Below, piece by piece: positions 16,940 through 23,733 of a DNA stretch of 33,186 nt (within the stretch, counting starts at the first letter, position 1; every line of letters begins with the position of its first letter). The translations under genes and the position numbers were made by a program. The notes beneath the pieces are model-generated. The model was not told where the DNA came from. It was given only the letters and a program-made list of their open reading frames with translations, and did no database searches. Source of the DNA: Rhodospirillaceae bacterium (lineage in GTDB: Bacteria; Pseudomonadota; Alphaproteobacteria; CACIAM-22H2); the NCBI GenBank assembly GCA_027490975.1, contig JAIXXA010000066.1:1-33186 (forward strand), given 5' to 3'.

Positions 16940-17997
16940 TGTTCGAAGAGTTTGGCCGTTTGGGCTGCCCCTTCGCAAGCGATGTTGTGCGCGCGCGGTA
17001 CCGGCACGCGGTCGATATGGCGGGCAAGTTCGTCGGCGGCGCAAACCCGCGCCAAACCCGCTTCGGCGAAAGCTCGTGCGCGGATCGTCTGTTCGCGCTC
17101 GTTGCCCGCATCGAAGGGCACCAACAGCGCAGGGCAGCGTGCTTGCAAAAGATCGACGCACGTATTGTAGCCGGCCTGGCTGATCGACAGGCGCGCCTGG
17201 CGCAAAAGGCCGCGAAAATCCGGCCGGTTCGGCTCGCACACGACAGCGGGATTGGCGCATGTCGGCACGTTGGCCGCGTTGCCGATGCGGATGCGCCATT
17301 TCTCGCCCGCATGCGCACGCGCTTGCGCCAGCGGCAGGGCGGCCGCGAGCAGTGCTTGACCCGCCGCCCCGCCGCCGACCGACACCACGATTTCGTCATG
17401 CGCCGCACTTGCCGCCCCTTCGGCCGGGCCGACGTAGCCCGTGTAAACCAGCTTCGTTCCCAGGGTCGCCGTCTCGGGCCAGCTTGCTTCGAGCGGCAGA
17501 AAAGTGCTGTCGCCGTGCACGAGCACGGCATCGAAGCGGGCGGCGGCGGCGATGCGTGCAGCGGCTTTGGCCGTATCGGCCGGGCGCTGCAGCACGTCGC
17601 GCACCGAGCACAGAACCGGGATGCCGCGCGCGGCCGCAAGCAACGCTTCAAGCTCGAACGCGAGCATGCTGCGCCCGAAAGGATAGAGCTCGACGACCAG
17701 TAGATCGGGCTGGCACCGCGCGAAAACTTCGTGCGTGGCGGCCACGCGGCGGTTTCGCCAAGCCGCATCGATGGGCCGGTCTTGGTCGTCGCGCAGATCT
17801 TTGAAGTGCGCGTCGGCCGCAACAAGGCTCGGCAATTGTTCGAGCTTGGCGTTGCCCAGCTCAAGCCTCAGCGGCCGGCCGCCCGAGGCGAGTGCAACGT
17901 CGTGTCCGCGCGCGGATGCGGCGGCGGCGATCGCCGCCATGCGGTGTGCGTGGCCCGAGCCCAGCAGATGCTGGACGTGGATCAGGATTTTTGCCAT
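16900..17997 (-). CDS. MurG/GT28-like predicted glycosyltransferase (COG4671-type)
   Basis: A 365-residue GT-B-fold transferase resembling MurG and the predicted family COG4671. The N-terminal domain starts ILIHVQHLLGSGHAHRM with the glycine loop GSGH (13-16); the C-terminal domain has VSVGGGAAGQALL (about 205) and SISQAGYNTCVDLLQARCPA followed by LLVPFDAGNEREQTIRA, the nucleotide-sugar-binding end seen in GT28 enzymes. No signal peptide or membrane helix. True MurG lies in the dcw cluster, so this is a paralogue for another glycan. The ATG at 17997 overlaps the phosphatase gene by 16 bases, and the end overlaps the deacetylase by 40. Donor and acceptor are not known. Confidence 0.85.
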   Translation of the reverse strand: MAKILIHVQHLLGSGHAHRMAAIAAAASARGHDVALASGGRPLRLELGNAKLEQLPSLVAADAHFKDLRDDQDRPIDAAWRNRRVAATHEVFARCQPDLLVVELYPFGRSMLAFELEALLAAARGIPVLCSVRDVLQRPADTAKAAARIAAAARFDAVLVHGDSTFLPLEASWPETATLGTKLVYTGYVGPAEGAASAAHDEIVVSVGGGAAGQALLAAALPLAQARAHAGEKWRIRIGNAANVPTCANPAVVCEPNRPDFRGLLRQARLSISQAGYNTCVDLLQARCPALLVPFDAGNEREQTIRARAFAEAGLARVCAADELARHIDRVPVPRAHNIACEGAAQTAKLFEQWLSPIPLPTGPI

Positions 17998-18608
17998 CGC
18001 CGCTTCAGCGCCAGATTGAGCGCTTCGACATGCGGCGTGCCGTCCGCATCGAGGGCGAAAACGTGCAGCGAATAGAGATCGAGCTTGTCGGGCGGCTCGC
18101 CGATCATGTTCCAGTTGCGCGCACGCGCATAGACGGCGCGGAAAATGCCGCGATGCGTGACGCACAGCGTGTCGAGGCCCTCGAGGGCGATTTCGCGCAG
18201 CAAGGGAGTCACGCGTTCCTGCACCATGCGCGGCGACTCGCCGCCCGGCGGCTGGAAATCGAGGCCGCGTTTTTCGTTCTCGCCGAAATCGAAATTGTGC
18301 GACACGCGCAACTCTTCGATCGTATGGCCCTCGAATTCGCCCCAGTCCATTTCGATCAGGCGCGGCTCGATTTCGACCTTGAGGCCGAGGATCTCGGCCG
18401 TCTGCCGGCAGCGCCGCAGGGGCGAGCACAGCACGCGGAAATGCCCGAACTCGCGCGGCAGGCGGCGCTCTTCGAGGAAATGCTGCGAGCGCGGCGTGAT
18501 CTCGATGTCGGCGCGCCCCTGCAGCCGGCGCGCGCCGTTCCAGGCGGTCGGACCGTGGCGCATGAAGGCCACGTAGGTGCGCCCGTCCTTCGTGCTTGCG
18601 CCGCTCAT
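17982..18608 (-). CDS. Histidine phosphatase (phosphoglycerate-mutase-like)
   Basis: A 208-residue cytoplasmic histidine phosphatase. The catalytic phospho-acceptor is His18 in FMRHGPTAW, supported by Arg17, the arginines of CSPLRRCRQTAE (65-66), the acidic IEMDWGEFEG segment (about 85-94) and the second histidine His152 in CVTHRGIFRAVYARA. Members dephosphorylate sugar phosphates, alpha-ribazole phosphate or similar small molecules; glycan-gene context points to a phosphorylated sugar or lipid-carrier intermediate. ATG 18608 overlaps the TGA of the preceding GT4 gene as ATGA. Cobalamin genes are absent from the window, so a CobC role is unlikely. Confidence 0.9.
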   Translation of the reverse strand: MSGASTKDGRTYVAFMRHGPTAWNGARRLQGRADIEITPRSQHFLEERRLPREFGHFRVLCSPLRRCRQTAEILGLKVEIEPRLIEMDWGEFEGHTIEELRVSHNFDFGENEKRGLDFQPPGGESPRMVQERVTPLLREIALEGLDTLCVTHRGIFRAVYARARNWNMIGEPPDKLDLYSLHVFALDADGTPHVEALNLALKRRWQKS

Positions 18609-19696
18609 GTTTGCCGCCGAAGGATTCGGTCGAACAGGTCGGCGGCCCCCGCAATGTCGTGCTCGGCGCGCGCCTTGGCAAACGCGGCTCGGCCCATCTT
18701 GGCGCGCAAGCCCGTGTCGAGGCATAAGGTCGCCAGCGCTTGCGCAAATTCGGCCGCATCGCCGATCGTGGCAAGCAAGCCGGTCCGGCCGTCGGCGACG
18801 ATCGCGGCAACGCCGGGCGTCGCCCCGGCCACGGCCGGCAGGCCGCTTGCCTGAGCTTCGAGCAGCGCCATGCCGAACGCCTCGCCGATCGCGGGCCACA
18901 CGTAGATGTCGCTGGCCGCACGCAAGGCGGCCATCTCGGCGTCGTTGCATTCGCCGTGGAAGCGCACGCGCGCGCCGAAGGGCGCAAAATCGGCCTCTAT
19001 TTCCGCCCGCATCGGCCCATCGCCGACGATGGCAAGCTGCCACGGCGTTTTGAGCCGTGCCAACGCTTGCGCCAGCACGGCATAGGAGCGGCGCTTGTCG
19101 CCCTTGCGCATCATGCCCACCGCCAGCAGGCGTGCCGGCGGCGCGCTGCGCGGCAGGCTTTGCGCGTAGTCGTCGGCGGCCAGAAACGGCGGCAGCAGAT
19201 AATGGGGTACGCGCGGATTGCGGAACGCGTCGATCGCCGGCACGTCGCCCGGATTGAGCGACACGATGGCCGAGGCTTGGCCAAGGGCCGCCACAGTGGC
19301 GCGATGGCCCATATCCCATCTGCCGCCCAATTGTTTGGCGGCCAGCGAAGCCTCGACGACGATGTAGGGAATGCCGAGCCCGCGCGCGACGGTCGGCCCC
19401 AGATGGTCGGGCGCTTTGTAGTAGAGATGGTAGGTGATCCAGGCTTGCGGGCGCTGACCGGTCGGCCGGGCGGCAAGCCGGCGCAACAGCCGGTCGGCCA
19501 AGCGCCCGCCCAGCAACGCCAAGCGCAGCTGGCGCAGCCGATTGCCGGCCCCGTCGCGGCTGCGAAAACGCGACGGCCATTCCACACGATGGCCCGCGCG
19601 CACGAGGGCGGCATCGAGCAGCCGCGCCACACGGCGGTCCCCGGAAGGAATGGGATGGTCGGGCGGTTTCAACGGGGCGTAGGCGGCGACAAGCAT
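18605..19696 (-). CDS. GT4-family glycosyltransferase
   Basis: A 363-residue retaining GT-B glycosyltransferase. The N-terminal half begins LVAAYAPLKPPDHPIPSGD with RRVARLLD, fitting an acceptor-binding domain that has the usual polar loop near the start. The C-terminal half shows ARLLAVGMMRKGDKRRSY, WQLAIVGDGPMRAEIEADF, ARVRFHGECND and the donor-site EX7E motif EAFGMALLEAQASGLP. No membrane segments. ATG 19696 lies 28 bases inside the preceding glycosyltransferase gene and lacks a ribosome-binding site, so coupled translation is likely. Product sugar unknown. The much longer open frame in this register merely reads through the antisense of the upstream gene. Confidence 0.9.
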   Translation of the reverse strand: MLVAAYAPLKPPDHPIPSGDRRVARLLDAALVRAGHRVEWPSRFRSRDGAGNRLRQLRLALLGGRLADRLLRRLAARPTGQRPQAWITYHLYYKAPDHLGPTVARGLGIPYIVVEASLAAKQLGGRWDMGHRATVAALGQASAIVSLNPGDVPAIDAFRNPRVPHYLLPPFLAADDYAQSLPRSAPPARLLAVGMMRKGDKRRSYAVLAQALARLKTPWQLAIVGDGPMRAEIEADFAPFGARVRFHGECNDAEMAALRAASDIYVWPAIGEAFGMALLEAQASGLPAVAGATPGVAAIVADGRTGLLATIGDAAEFAQALATLCLDTGLRAKMGRAAFAKARAEHDIAGAADLFDRILRRQT

Positions 19697-20904
19697 GGGT
19701 GCAGCAATTGGTAGAGGGCTTCGCGTCCGCGCGCGAACGGAAAATCGCGCTGCACGCGGCTTTGGGCTGCGGTCCCCAGTCGCGCGCGCGCGGTCGGGTC
19801 GCCGATCAGGCTTTGCAAAGCGGTTGCCAAAGAAGCCGGGTCGCCGGGCGGAACGAGCACGCCGCAAGCTTCGGCCACGAATTCGGGGATCGCGGCGACG
19901 TCCGTCGCGACCAGGGCAAGGCCTTGGCTTGCCGCCTCCATCAGCACATTGGGCAGCCCGTCGCGGTCGCCGTCGGCGGCCACACGGCTTGCCAGCACGA
20001 ACAGGTCGCCCGCGGCGAGCGCTGCGCGCACGTGGCTCTGGTCCTGGGCCCCGCGCCAATCGATGCGGTCCGCAATGCCGGCGGCAGCGGCTTGCGCCTG
20101 CAGGCTCGCCTTGAGCGGTCCGCCGCCGATATGGACGAGGCGCCAGGCCGTGTTCTTGTCGAGGCGGCCCAGGGCCGCGATCAGATCGTCGTAGCCTTTT
20201 TTGGCAACGAGCCGGCCGACCGAGACGATCTGCACGGGATCTTGCGCATCGGTGCCGTCGCGAGGAGCCCGCGTCTCGGGGGGGGCGGGCCAGCGGGAAA
20301 GATCGAGCCCGTGATAGACGAGATGCGTTTTGCCGGGCACGAGCGCATTCAGATGATCGGCTCCGGCGGCTGTGCAGGTCGTGCACCACGCCATGTCGGC
20401 GAGTTTTTCGGCCTTTTCCCAGGCGGGCGTCGTCCAGATGTCTTTGGCGTGTGCCGAGGCAGACCAGCCGAGCCCGCGCAAGATCGCCGCATAACGCGCG
20501 ACCGAGCCCGGCGTATGGATGAAATGCGCATAGAGATGGGCCGTGGCCGGATCCATTTCGGCTGCAAGCACGCACGCCTGGCCGAAGCGGCGACCGCGGT
20601 TGGGCGTGGGATCGCGCCGCCAGTCTCTGAGGAAGGCGGCAAAAGCCGCGCGCCAGCCCGGCAGGCGAAAGGCCGCGCCAATTCCGCGCGCCACGCGGCC
20701 CGGCTCCTGCCACAGATATTCCGGCAGATAGCGCACGCGGGCTTTGAGCTGCAGATGCAGCGCATGGCGGCGCGTGTCGGTCGGGTGGCGCAGCGACCAC
20801 AGATCGAGCTCGAGGCCGAGCGCCTCGAGCCCAACCAGCTCCTGCGCCACGAAGGTTTCCGACAGGCGCGGCCAGCCTTTGACGATGACGGTAAGCCGTT
20901 TCAC
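19669..20904 (-). CDS. GT4-family glycosyltransferase (colanic-acid/EPS type)
   Basis: A 411-residue cytoplasmic glycosyltransferase of the type used for exopolysaccharide side chains (WcaL/AmsK-like). The family opening TVIVKGWPRLSETFVAQEL is clear, with YAHFIHTPGSVARYAA, SASAHAKDIW and HLVYHGLDL in the first domain and VSVGRLVAKKGYDDLI, HIGGGPLKASLQ, VLASRVAADGDRDGLPNVLM and an EX7E-type donor site (residues EAASQGLALVATD) in the second. The start is GTG at 20904 with an AAGGCGAG ribosome-binding site. It follows the dipeptidase gene by 25 bases and overlaps the next GT4 gene by 28. Confidence 0.92.
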   Translation of the reverse strand: MKRLTVIVKGWPRLSETFVAQELVGLEALGLELDLWSLRHPTDTRRHALHLQLKARVRYLPEYLWQEPGRVARGIGAAFRLPGWRAAFAAFLRDWRRDPTPNRGRRFGQACVLAAEMDPATAHLYAHFIHTPGSVARYAAILRGLGWSASAHAKDIWTTPAWEKAEKLADMAWCTTCTAAGADHLNALVPGKTHLVYHGLDLSRWPAPPETRAPRDGTDAQDPVQIVSVGRLVAKKGYDDLIAALGRLDKNTAWRLVHIGGGPLKASLQAQAAAAGIADRIDWRGAQDQSHVRAALAAGDLFVLASRVAADGDRDGLPNVLMEAASQGLALVATDVAAIPEFVAEACGVLVPPGDPASLATALQSLIGDPTARARLGTAAQSRVQRDFPFARGREALYQLLHPCLSPPTPR

Positions 20905-20929
20905 GCTCGCCTTGTCTCCGATTCGCAGG

Positions 20930-21505
20930 CTAAGGCTTCGCCATCAGGCCGCCCGCCTGCCCCGCCGCCAGCACGCTGTCGGACAGAACCGGATAGCGTC
21001 TCGAATCGAAGAGCTGATAGTGCCACCATTCGCGCCTGTAGAAATCCCAGCCGGCCGCCGACATGAGGCCCAGCAGAACAAGGCGGTTGCGCTGCGCTTC
21101 GCGGCCGATCGAGGTGTCGCCATGGTAGGATTGCGTCGTGAAAGCATCGAACGCCGTTCCCATGTCGAGTTCGGCGCCCGAAACCTCGTCGATCAGCGTG
21201 AGATCGACCGCCACCCCGCGCGAATGCGGCGAGCCGCGGCGCGGATCGGCGATGAAATCGGGATCGGGGCGAAAATTCCACAGCGCCCATTGCGCTTCGG
21301 ACGGGCGGAACGCGTCGAAAATCTTGAAGCGCAAGCCAAGTGCCGCCGCCAATCCGATCGCGCGGGCGAGTGCTTCGGCGGCATCTGCGTGCAGCCACGC
21401 TTGGGCGTTGGCATAGACCGGTTTGCCCGTAAAATTGTCGGACGTCGCGTAGCGCAGATCGACATCGACGTCGAATTTCGGAGCGGCGATCGGCACCAAA
21501 GTCAT
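20930..21505 (-). CDS. ddpX: D-alanyl-D-alanine dipeptidase (VanX/DdpX-type)
   Basis: A 191-residue zinc dipeptidase that splits D-Ala-D-Ala. All key residues are present: Arg67 in DAFRPSEA for transition-state stabilisation, the zinc site SPHSRGVAVDL (His94, Asp101), the DMGTAFDAF block and EWWH (catalytic Glu159, zinc His162). It has no signal peptide, so the dipeptide must be produced in or imported into the cytoplasm. It is the first gene of the eleven-gene unit that ends with an Opp-type importer, which recalls the ddpX-ddpABCDF arrangement of enteric bacteria. No vanH/vanA genes are present, so a vancomycin-resistance role is unlikely. It is divergent from tsaB with only 14 bases between start codons. 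Confidence 0.92.
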   Translation of the reverse strand: MTLVPIAAPKFDVDVDLRYATSDNFTGKPVYANAQAWLHADAAEALARAIGLAAALGLRFKIFDAFRPSEAQWALWNFRPDPDFIADPRRGSPHSRGVAVDLTLIDEVSGAELDMGTAFDAFTTQSYHGDTSIGREAQRNRLVLLGLMSAAGWDFYRREWWHYQLFDSRRYPVLSDSVLAAGQAGGLMAKP

Positions 21506-21519
21506 GACGCGGTTCTAGC

Positions 21520-22158
21520 ATGAAAATTCTGGCCTTCGATACGAGCTTTGCGGCCGTTTCCGTCTGCGTATGGGTGGATGGCCAAGTGCAGGCTTGGCGC
21601 CATGTGACCACATCGCGCGGCCATGCCGAGATCCTGCTGCCGATGGTGGCGGAGGTGCTGACCGAGGCTGGCGTTTCCGCCGCCGCCATCGACTGCGTTG
21701 CGACCGTGCGCGGACCCGGCCATTTCACGGGCCTGCGTGCCGGCATCGCCGCCGCCCAAGGTTTTGCCCAAGCCAGCGGGGCGCGCCTCATAGGCTTCGA
21801 TGCGTTTGCCGTGGTCGCCGCCCAAATGGGGGCATGCGCAGGTGCCGAGCAGCGCCTGATCGTGTTCGATTCCAAACGTGCCGAGGCTTTTTTCCAACTC
21901 GACGGGCAGGCGCCAGGTGCCGTCAAGCCCGCCGATTTTGCACCCACTGGTGCTGCGTTCTTGCTTGGCGGCGATTTGGCGTCGGTTTTTGCCGAACGCC
22001 TCGAAGCGCAAGGCAAGGCCGTGCGCGTCGATCCGGGTGCAGCCCTTCCCGATGCGCGCACGGTCGCGTCCCTTGCCGAATCGAGCGAGACGTTCGGCGG
22101 GCCGCTGCTGCCGCTCTATATCCATCCGCCCGCCACGACGACGCAAAAAGCCCAATGA
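21520..22158 (+). CDS. tsaB: tRNA threonylcarbamoyladenosine modification protein TsaB
   Basis: TsaB (YeaZ), the scaffold partner of TsaD in making t6A at position 37 of ANN-decoding tRNAs, in the cytoplasm. The 212-residue protein has the ASKHA phosphate-binding start ILAFDTSFAAVSVCVW, the HAEILLPMVAEVL helix and the diagnostic VRGPGHFTGLRAGIAAAQGF. The C-terminus is variable, as usual. ATG 21520 is 14 bases from the divergent dipeptidase start, so its promoter must lie inside that gene. TGA overlaps the next ATG (ATGA), and tsaB-rimI is a common pair in proteobacteria. Confidence 0.95.
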   Translation: MKILAFDTSFAAVSVCVWVDGQVQAWRHVTTSRGHAEILLPMVAEVLTEAGVSAAAIDCVATVRGPGHFTGLRAGIAAAQGFAQASGARLIGFDAFAVVAAQMGACAGAEQRLIVFDSKRAEAFFQLDGQAPGAVKPADFAPTGAAFLLGGDLASVFAERLEAQGKAVRVDPGAALPDARTVASLAESSETFGGPLLPLYIHPPATTTQKAQ

Positions 22159-22607
22159 TCGAAATCCATCCGGTCGACCGTGCCTACAGCGCCGTCTTGT
22201 CGGCCCTGCATTGCGCGTGTCTGGACGAAGGCTGGGGTCCGAGCGCGATGGTCGACGTGATGCGCTCGCCGGGCGTCTATGCGTTGATGGCGTTCGACGG
22301 CGAAGCGCCGGTCGGGTTCGCGTTGGGTCGCTTGGCGGGCGATGCGGCCGAGCTTTTGAGCCTCGGCGTGCTGGCCCCCTATCGCCGCAAAGGGGTGGGT
22401 CAGGCCTTGGTGCGCGCAGCCGCAGCCTGCGTGCCGCGCGTGACAGCCGTGTTCCTTGAAGTCGCTGAAGACAATCGCGGCGCCCAGCGCCTTTATTTCG
22501 GGCTTGGTTTTGCCGAAGTGGGCCGCCGGGCAAACTATTATTCGCGCGGCGGCGGGCGTTTTGTTGCTGCTTTGACGATGTCGGCAGCCCCAACGACGCT
22601 TGGCTAA
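22155..22607 (+). CDS. rimI: Ribosomal-protein-alanine N-acetyltransferase RimI-like
   Basis: A 150-residue GNAT acetyltransferase, expected to acetylate the N-terminus of ribosomal protein S18 and perhaps other proteins. The acetyl-CoA loop is visible as LSLGVLAPYRRKGVGQALV (Q/RxxGxG/A type), followed by VFLEVAEDNRGAQRLYFGLGF with the conserved tyrosine, and RRANYYSRGGG, typical of RimI ends. The N-terminus (HCACLDEGWGPSAMVDVM) differs from enteric RimI but fits the alphaproteobacterial branch. The start overlaps tsaB by 4 bases, which supports both the start and the assignment. No clear terminator follows before the mucR control region. Confidence 0.88.
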   Translation: MIEIHPVDRAYSAVLSALHCACLDEGWGPSAMVDVMRSPGVYALMAFDGEAPVGFALGRLAGDAAELLSLGVLAPYRRKGVGQALVRAAAACVPRVTAVFLEVAEDNRGAQRLYFGLGFAEVGRRANYYSRGGGRFVAALTMSAAPTTLG

Positions 22608-22617
22608 CTGGCAATAC

Positions 22618-22646
22618 TTGCGATTTGGCGCGCAGATACCTACATG
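22618..22646 (+). promoter_or_regulatory. Possible promoter for mucR
   Basis: TTGCGA (22618-22623) and TACATG (22641-22646) stand 17 bases apart, in an AT-richer 73-bp gap before the GTG start of the mucR-like gene. Matches are 4 of 6 and 3 of 6 only. MucR proteins commonly bind AT-rich sites near their own gene, so autoregulation here is possible. Confidence 0.3.
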
Positions 22647-22680
22647 AACCAAGTAAATGCGCTAAAACAACGGGATTCTA

Positions 22681-23121
22681 GTGGCAATCGAGACGAAACC
22701 GGAAGCGCCGCGCAACGCCGATCTGTTGACGTTGACGGCCAATATCGTGGCCGCCCATGTGGCCAAAAACTCGCTTGACGGCGAGGCCCTGCAAAACCTG
22801 ATTCGCCAGACATATCAAACGCTTGCGGGTATCGAGACGGGATCGCCGCCGGTCGAGCGACCGCAGCCCGCCGTGGCGATCAAAAAGTCGGTAACCAACG
22901 ATTTCATCGTCTGCCTCGAAGACGGGAAGAAACTCAAGATGCTGAAAAGGCATCTGAAATCGGCCTACAACATGTCGCCCGAACAATATCGCGAGCGCTG
23001 GGGCCTGCCGCCCGAATATCCGATGGTTGCCCCCAATTATGCCAAGAAACGCAGCCAGTTGGCGCGCGATCTCGGCTTGGGCACCAAGGCCAAACGGCGG
23101 CGCGGCGGCAATGGGGACTAA
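22681..23121 (+). CDS. mucR: MucR/Ros-family transcriptional regulator
   Basis: A 146-residue DNA-binding protein of the MucR/Ros family, global repressors of envelope, polysaccharide and cell-cycle genes in alphaproteobacteria, acting somewhat like H-NS. The N-terminal oligomerisation region (LLTLTANIVAAHVAKNSL) is followed by the zinc-finger-like domain FIVCLEDGKKLKMLKRHLKS, then AYNMSPEQYRERWGLPPEYP and VAPNYAKKRSQLARDLGLG, with a basic end (KAKRRRGG). Compared with Ros, which has two metal-binding His, Cys78, Asp81 and His91 are present but the second His position (95) is Ala. The GTG start has only a weak ribosome-binding site. It is a stand-alone unit between rimI and fur and could act on the nearby polysaccharide-type operon. 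Confidence 0.93.
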   Translation: MAIETKPEAPRNADLLTLTANIVAAHVAKNSLDGEALQNLIRQTYQTLAGIETGSPPVERPQPAVAIKKSVTNDFIVCLEDGKKLKMLKRHLKSAYNMSPEQYRERWGLPPEYPMVAPNYAKKRSQLARDLGLGTKAKRRRGGNGD

Positions 23122-23141
23122 CCGCCGTCATCGCGACGCAA

Positions 23142-23147
23142 TATAAT
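23142..23147 (+). promoter_or_regulatory. -10 element of likely fur promoter
   Basis: A perfect TATAAT lies 107 bases before the fur ATG. No good -35 box is found 16-18 bases upstream. A 7-bp inverted repeat, CAAGCGC-N8-GCGCTTG (23191-23212), falls in the resulting leader and may be an operator or leader hairpin. The AAAGGAG ribosome-binding site (23234-23240) sits somewhat far, about 13 bases, from the ATG. Confidence 0.4.
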
Positions 23148-23253
23148 TCGGGTACATCGTCGTCTTCGATTCACGACACCCCTCGAGTCGCAAGCGCAGA
23201 TCCAGGCGCTTGACGGCAAGCGGGGCGAGAAGGAAAGGAGCGGCGCTTTAACG

Positions 23254-23733
23254 ATGCCTGACGGCTACGGGAGCTACGTTGCGATGCCACAGCGAATCGA
23301 GCAGCTTTGCGTCGAAAAAGGTCTGAAGATGACCGGCCAGCGACGCGTGATCGCGCGGGTTCTGGCCGAATCGACGGACCACCCGGATGTCGAACAGGTC
23401 TATCGCCGCGCCTCGGCCATCGATCCGCGCATTTCCATCGCCACCGTCTACCGCACGGTCAAGCTGTTCGAAGAAGCCAATATCCTGGCGCGCCTCGATT
23501 TCGGCGACGGCCGTTCGCGCTACGAAGAGGCGCCCGAAGAACACCACGACCACCTGATCGACATCAAGAGCGGCACGGTGATCGAGTTCCACAACGAAGA
23601 AATCGAAAGACTGCAGCGGGAAGTGGCGCGCCAGCACGGCTACGAGCTGGTCGGCCATCGTCTCGAACTCTACGGCGTGCCGTTGGCGGCACACGATTCA
23701 GCGCTTGCGAAGAAAAAGGAAATTCCGCAATGA
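23254..23733 (+). CDS. fur: Fur-family metalloregulator (alphaproteobacterial Fur/Mur type)
   Basis: A 159-residue Fur-family repressor. The winged-helix part has MTGQRRVIARVLAES, HPDVEQVYRRASAID and SIATVYRTVKLFEEANIL; the regulatory part has the metal motif EEHHDHLIDIKSGTVIEF and a late HRLELYG. The paired cysteines (CxxC) of enteric Fur are absent: the position after HHDHLI is Asp, as in alphaproteobacterial Fur and the manganese-responsive Mur. Which metal it senses cannot be told from sequence. The ATG at 23254 was preferred over the internal ATG at 23284 because of the upstream AAAGGAG. Its TGA overlaps the olsB ATG, so it heads an operon with the ornithine-lipid genes. Confidence 0.94.
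   Translation: MPDGYGSYVAMPQRIEQLCVEKGLKMTGQRRVIARVLAESTDHPDVEQVYRRASAIDPRISIATVYRTVKLFEEANILARLDFGDGRSRYEEAPEEHHDHLIDIKSGTVIEFHNEEIERLQREVARQHGYELVGHRLELYGVPLAAHDSALAKKKEIPQ

Noticed and set aside
20930-21505. Vancomycin-resistance gene (vanX)
   Set aside because: No vanH, vanA or sensor genes nearby; DdpX-type chromosomal peptidases share the same motifs.
23254-23733. Zur or Irr identity for the Fur-family gene
   Set aside because: The HHDHLIDIKSG motif and the downstream HRLELYG fit alphaproteobacterial Fur/Mur better; there is no Irr haem-binding motif or Zur cysteine set visible.
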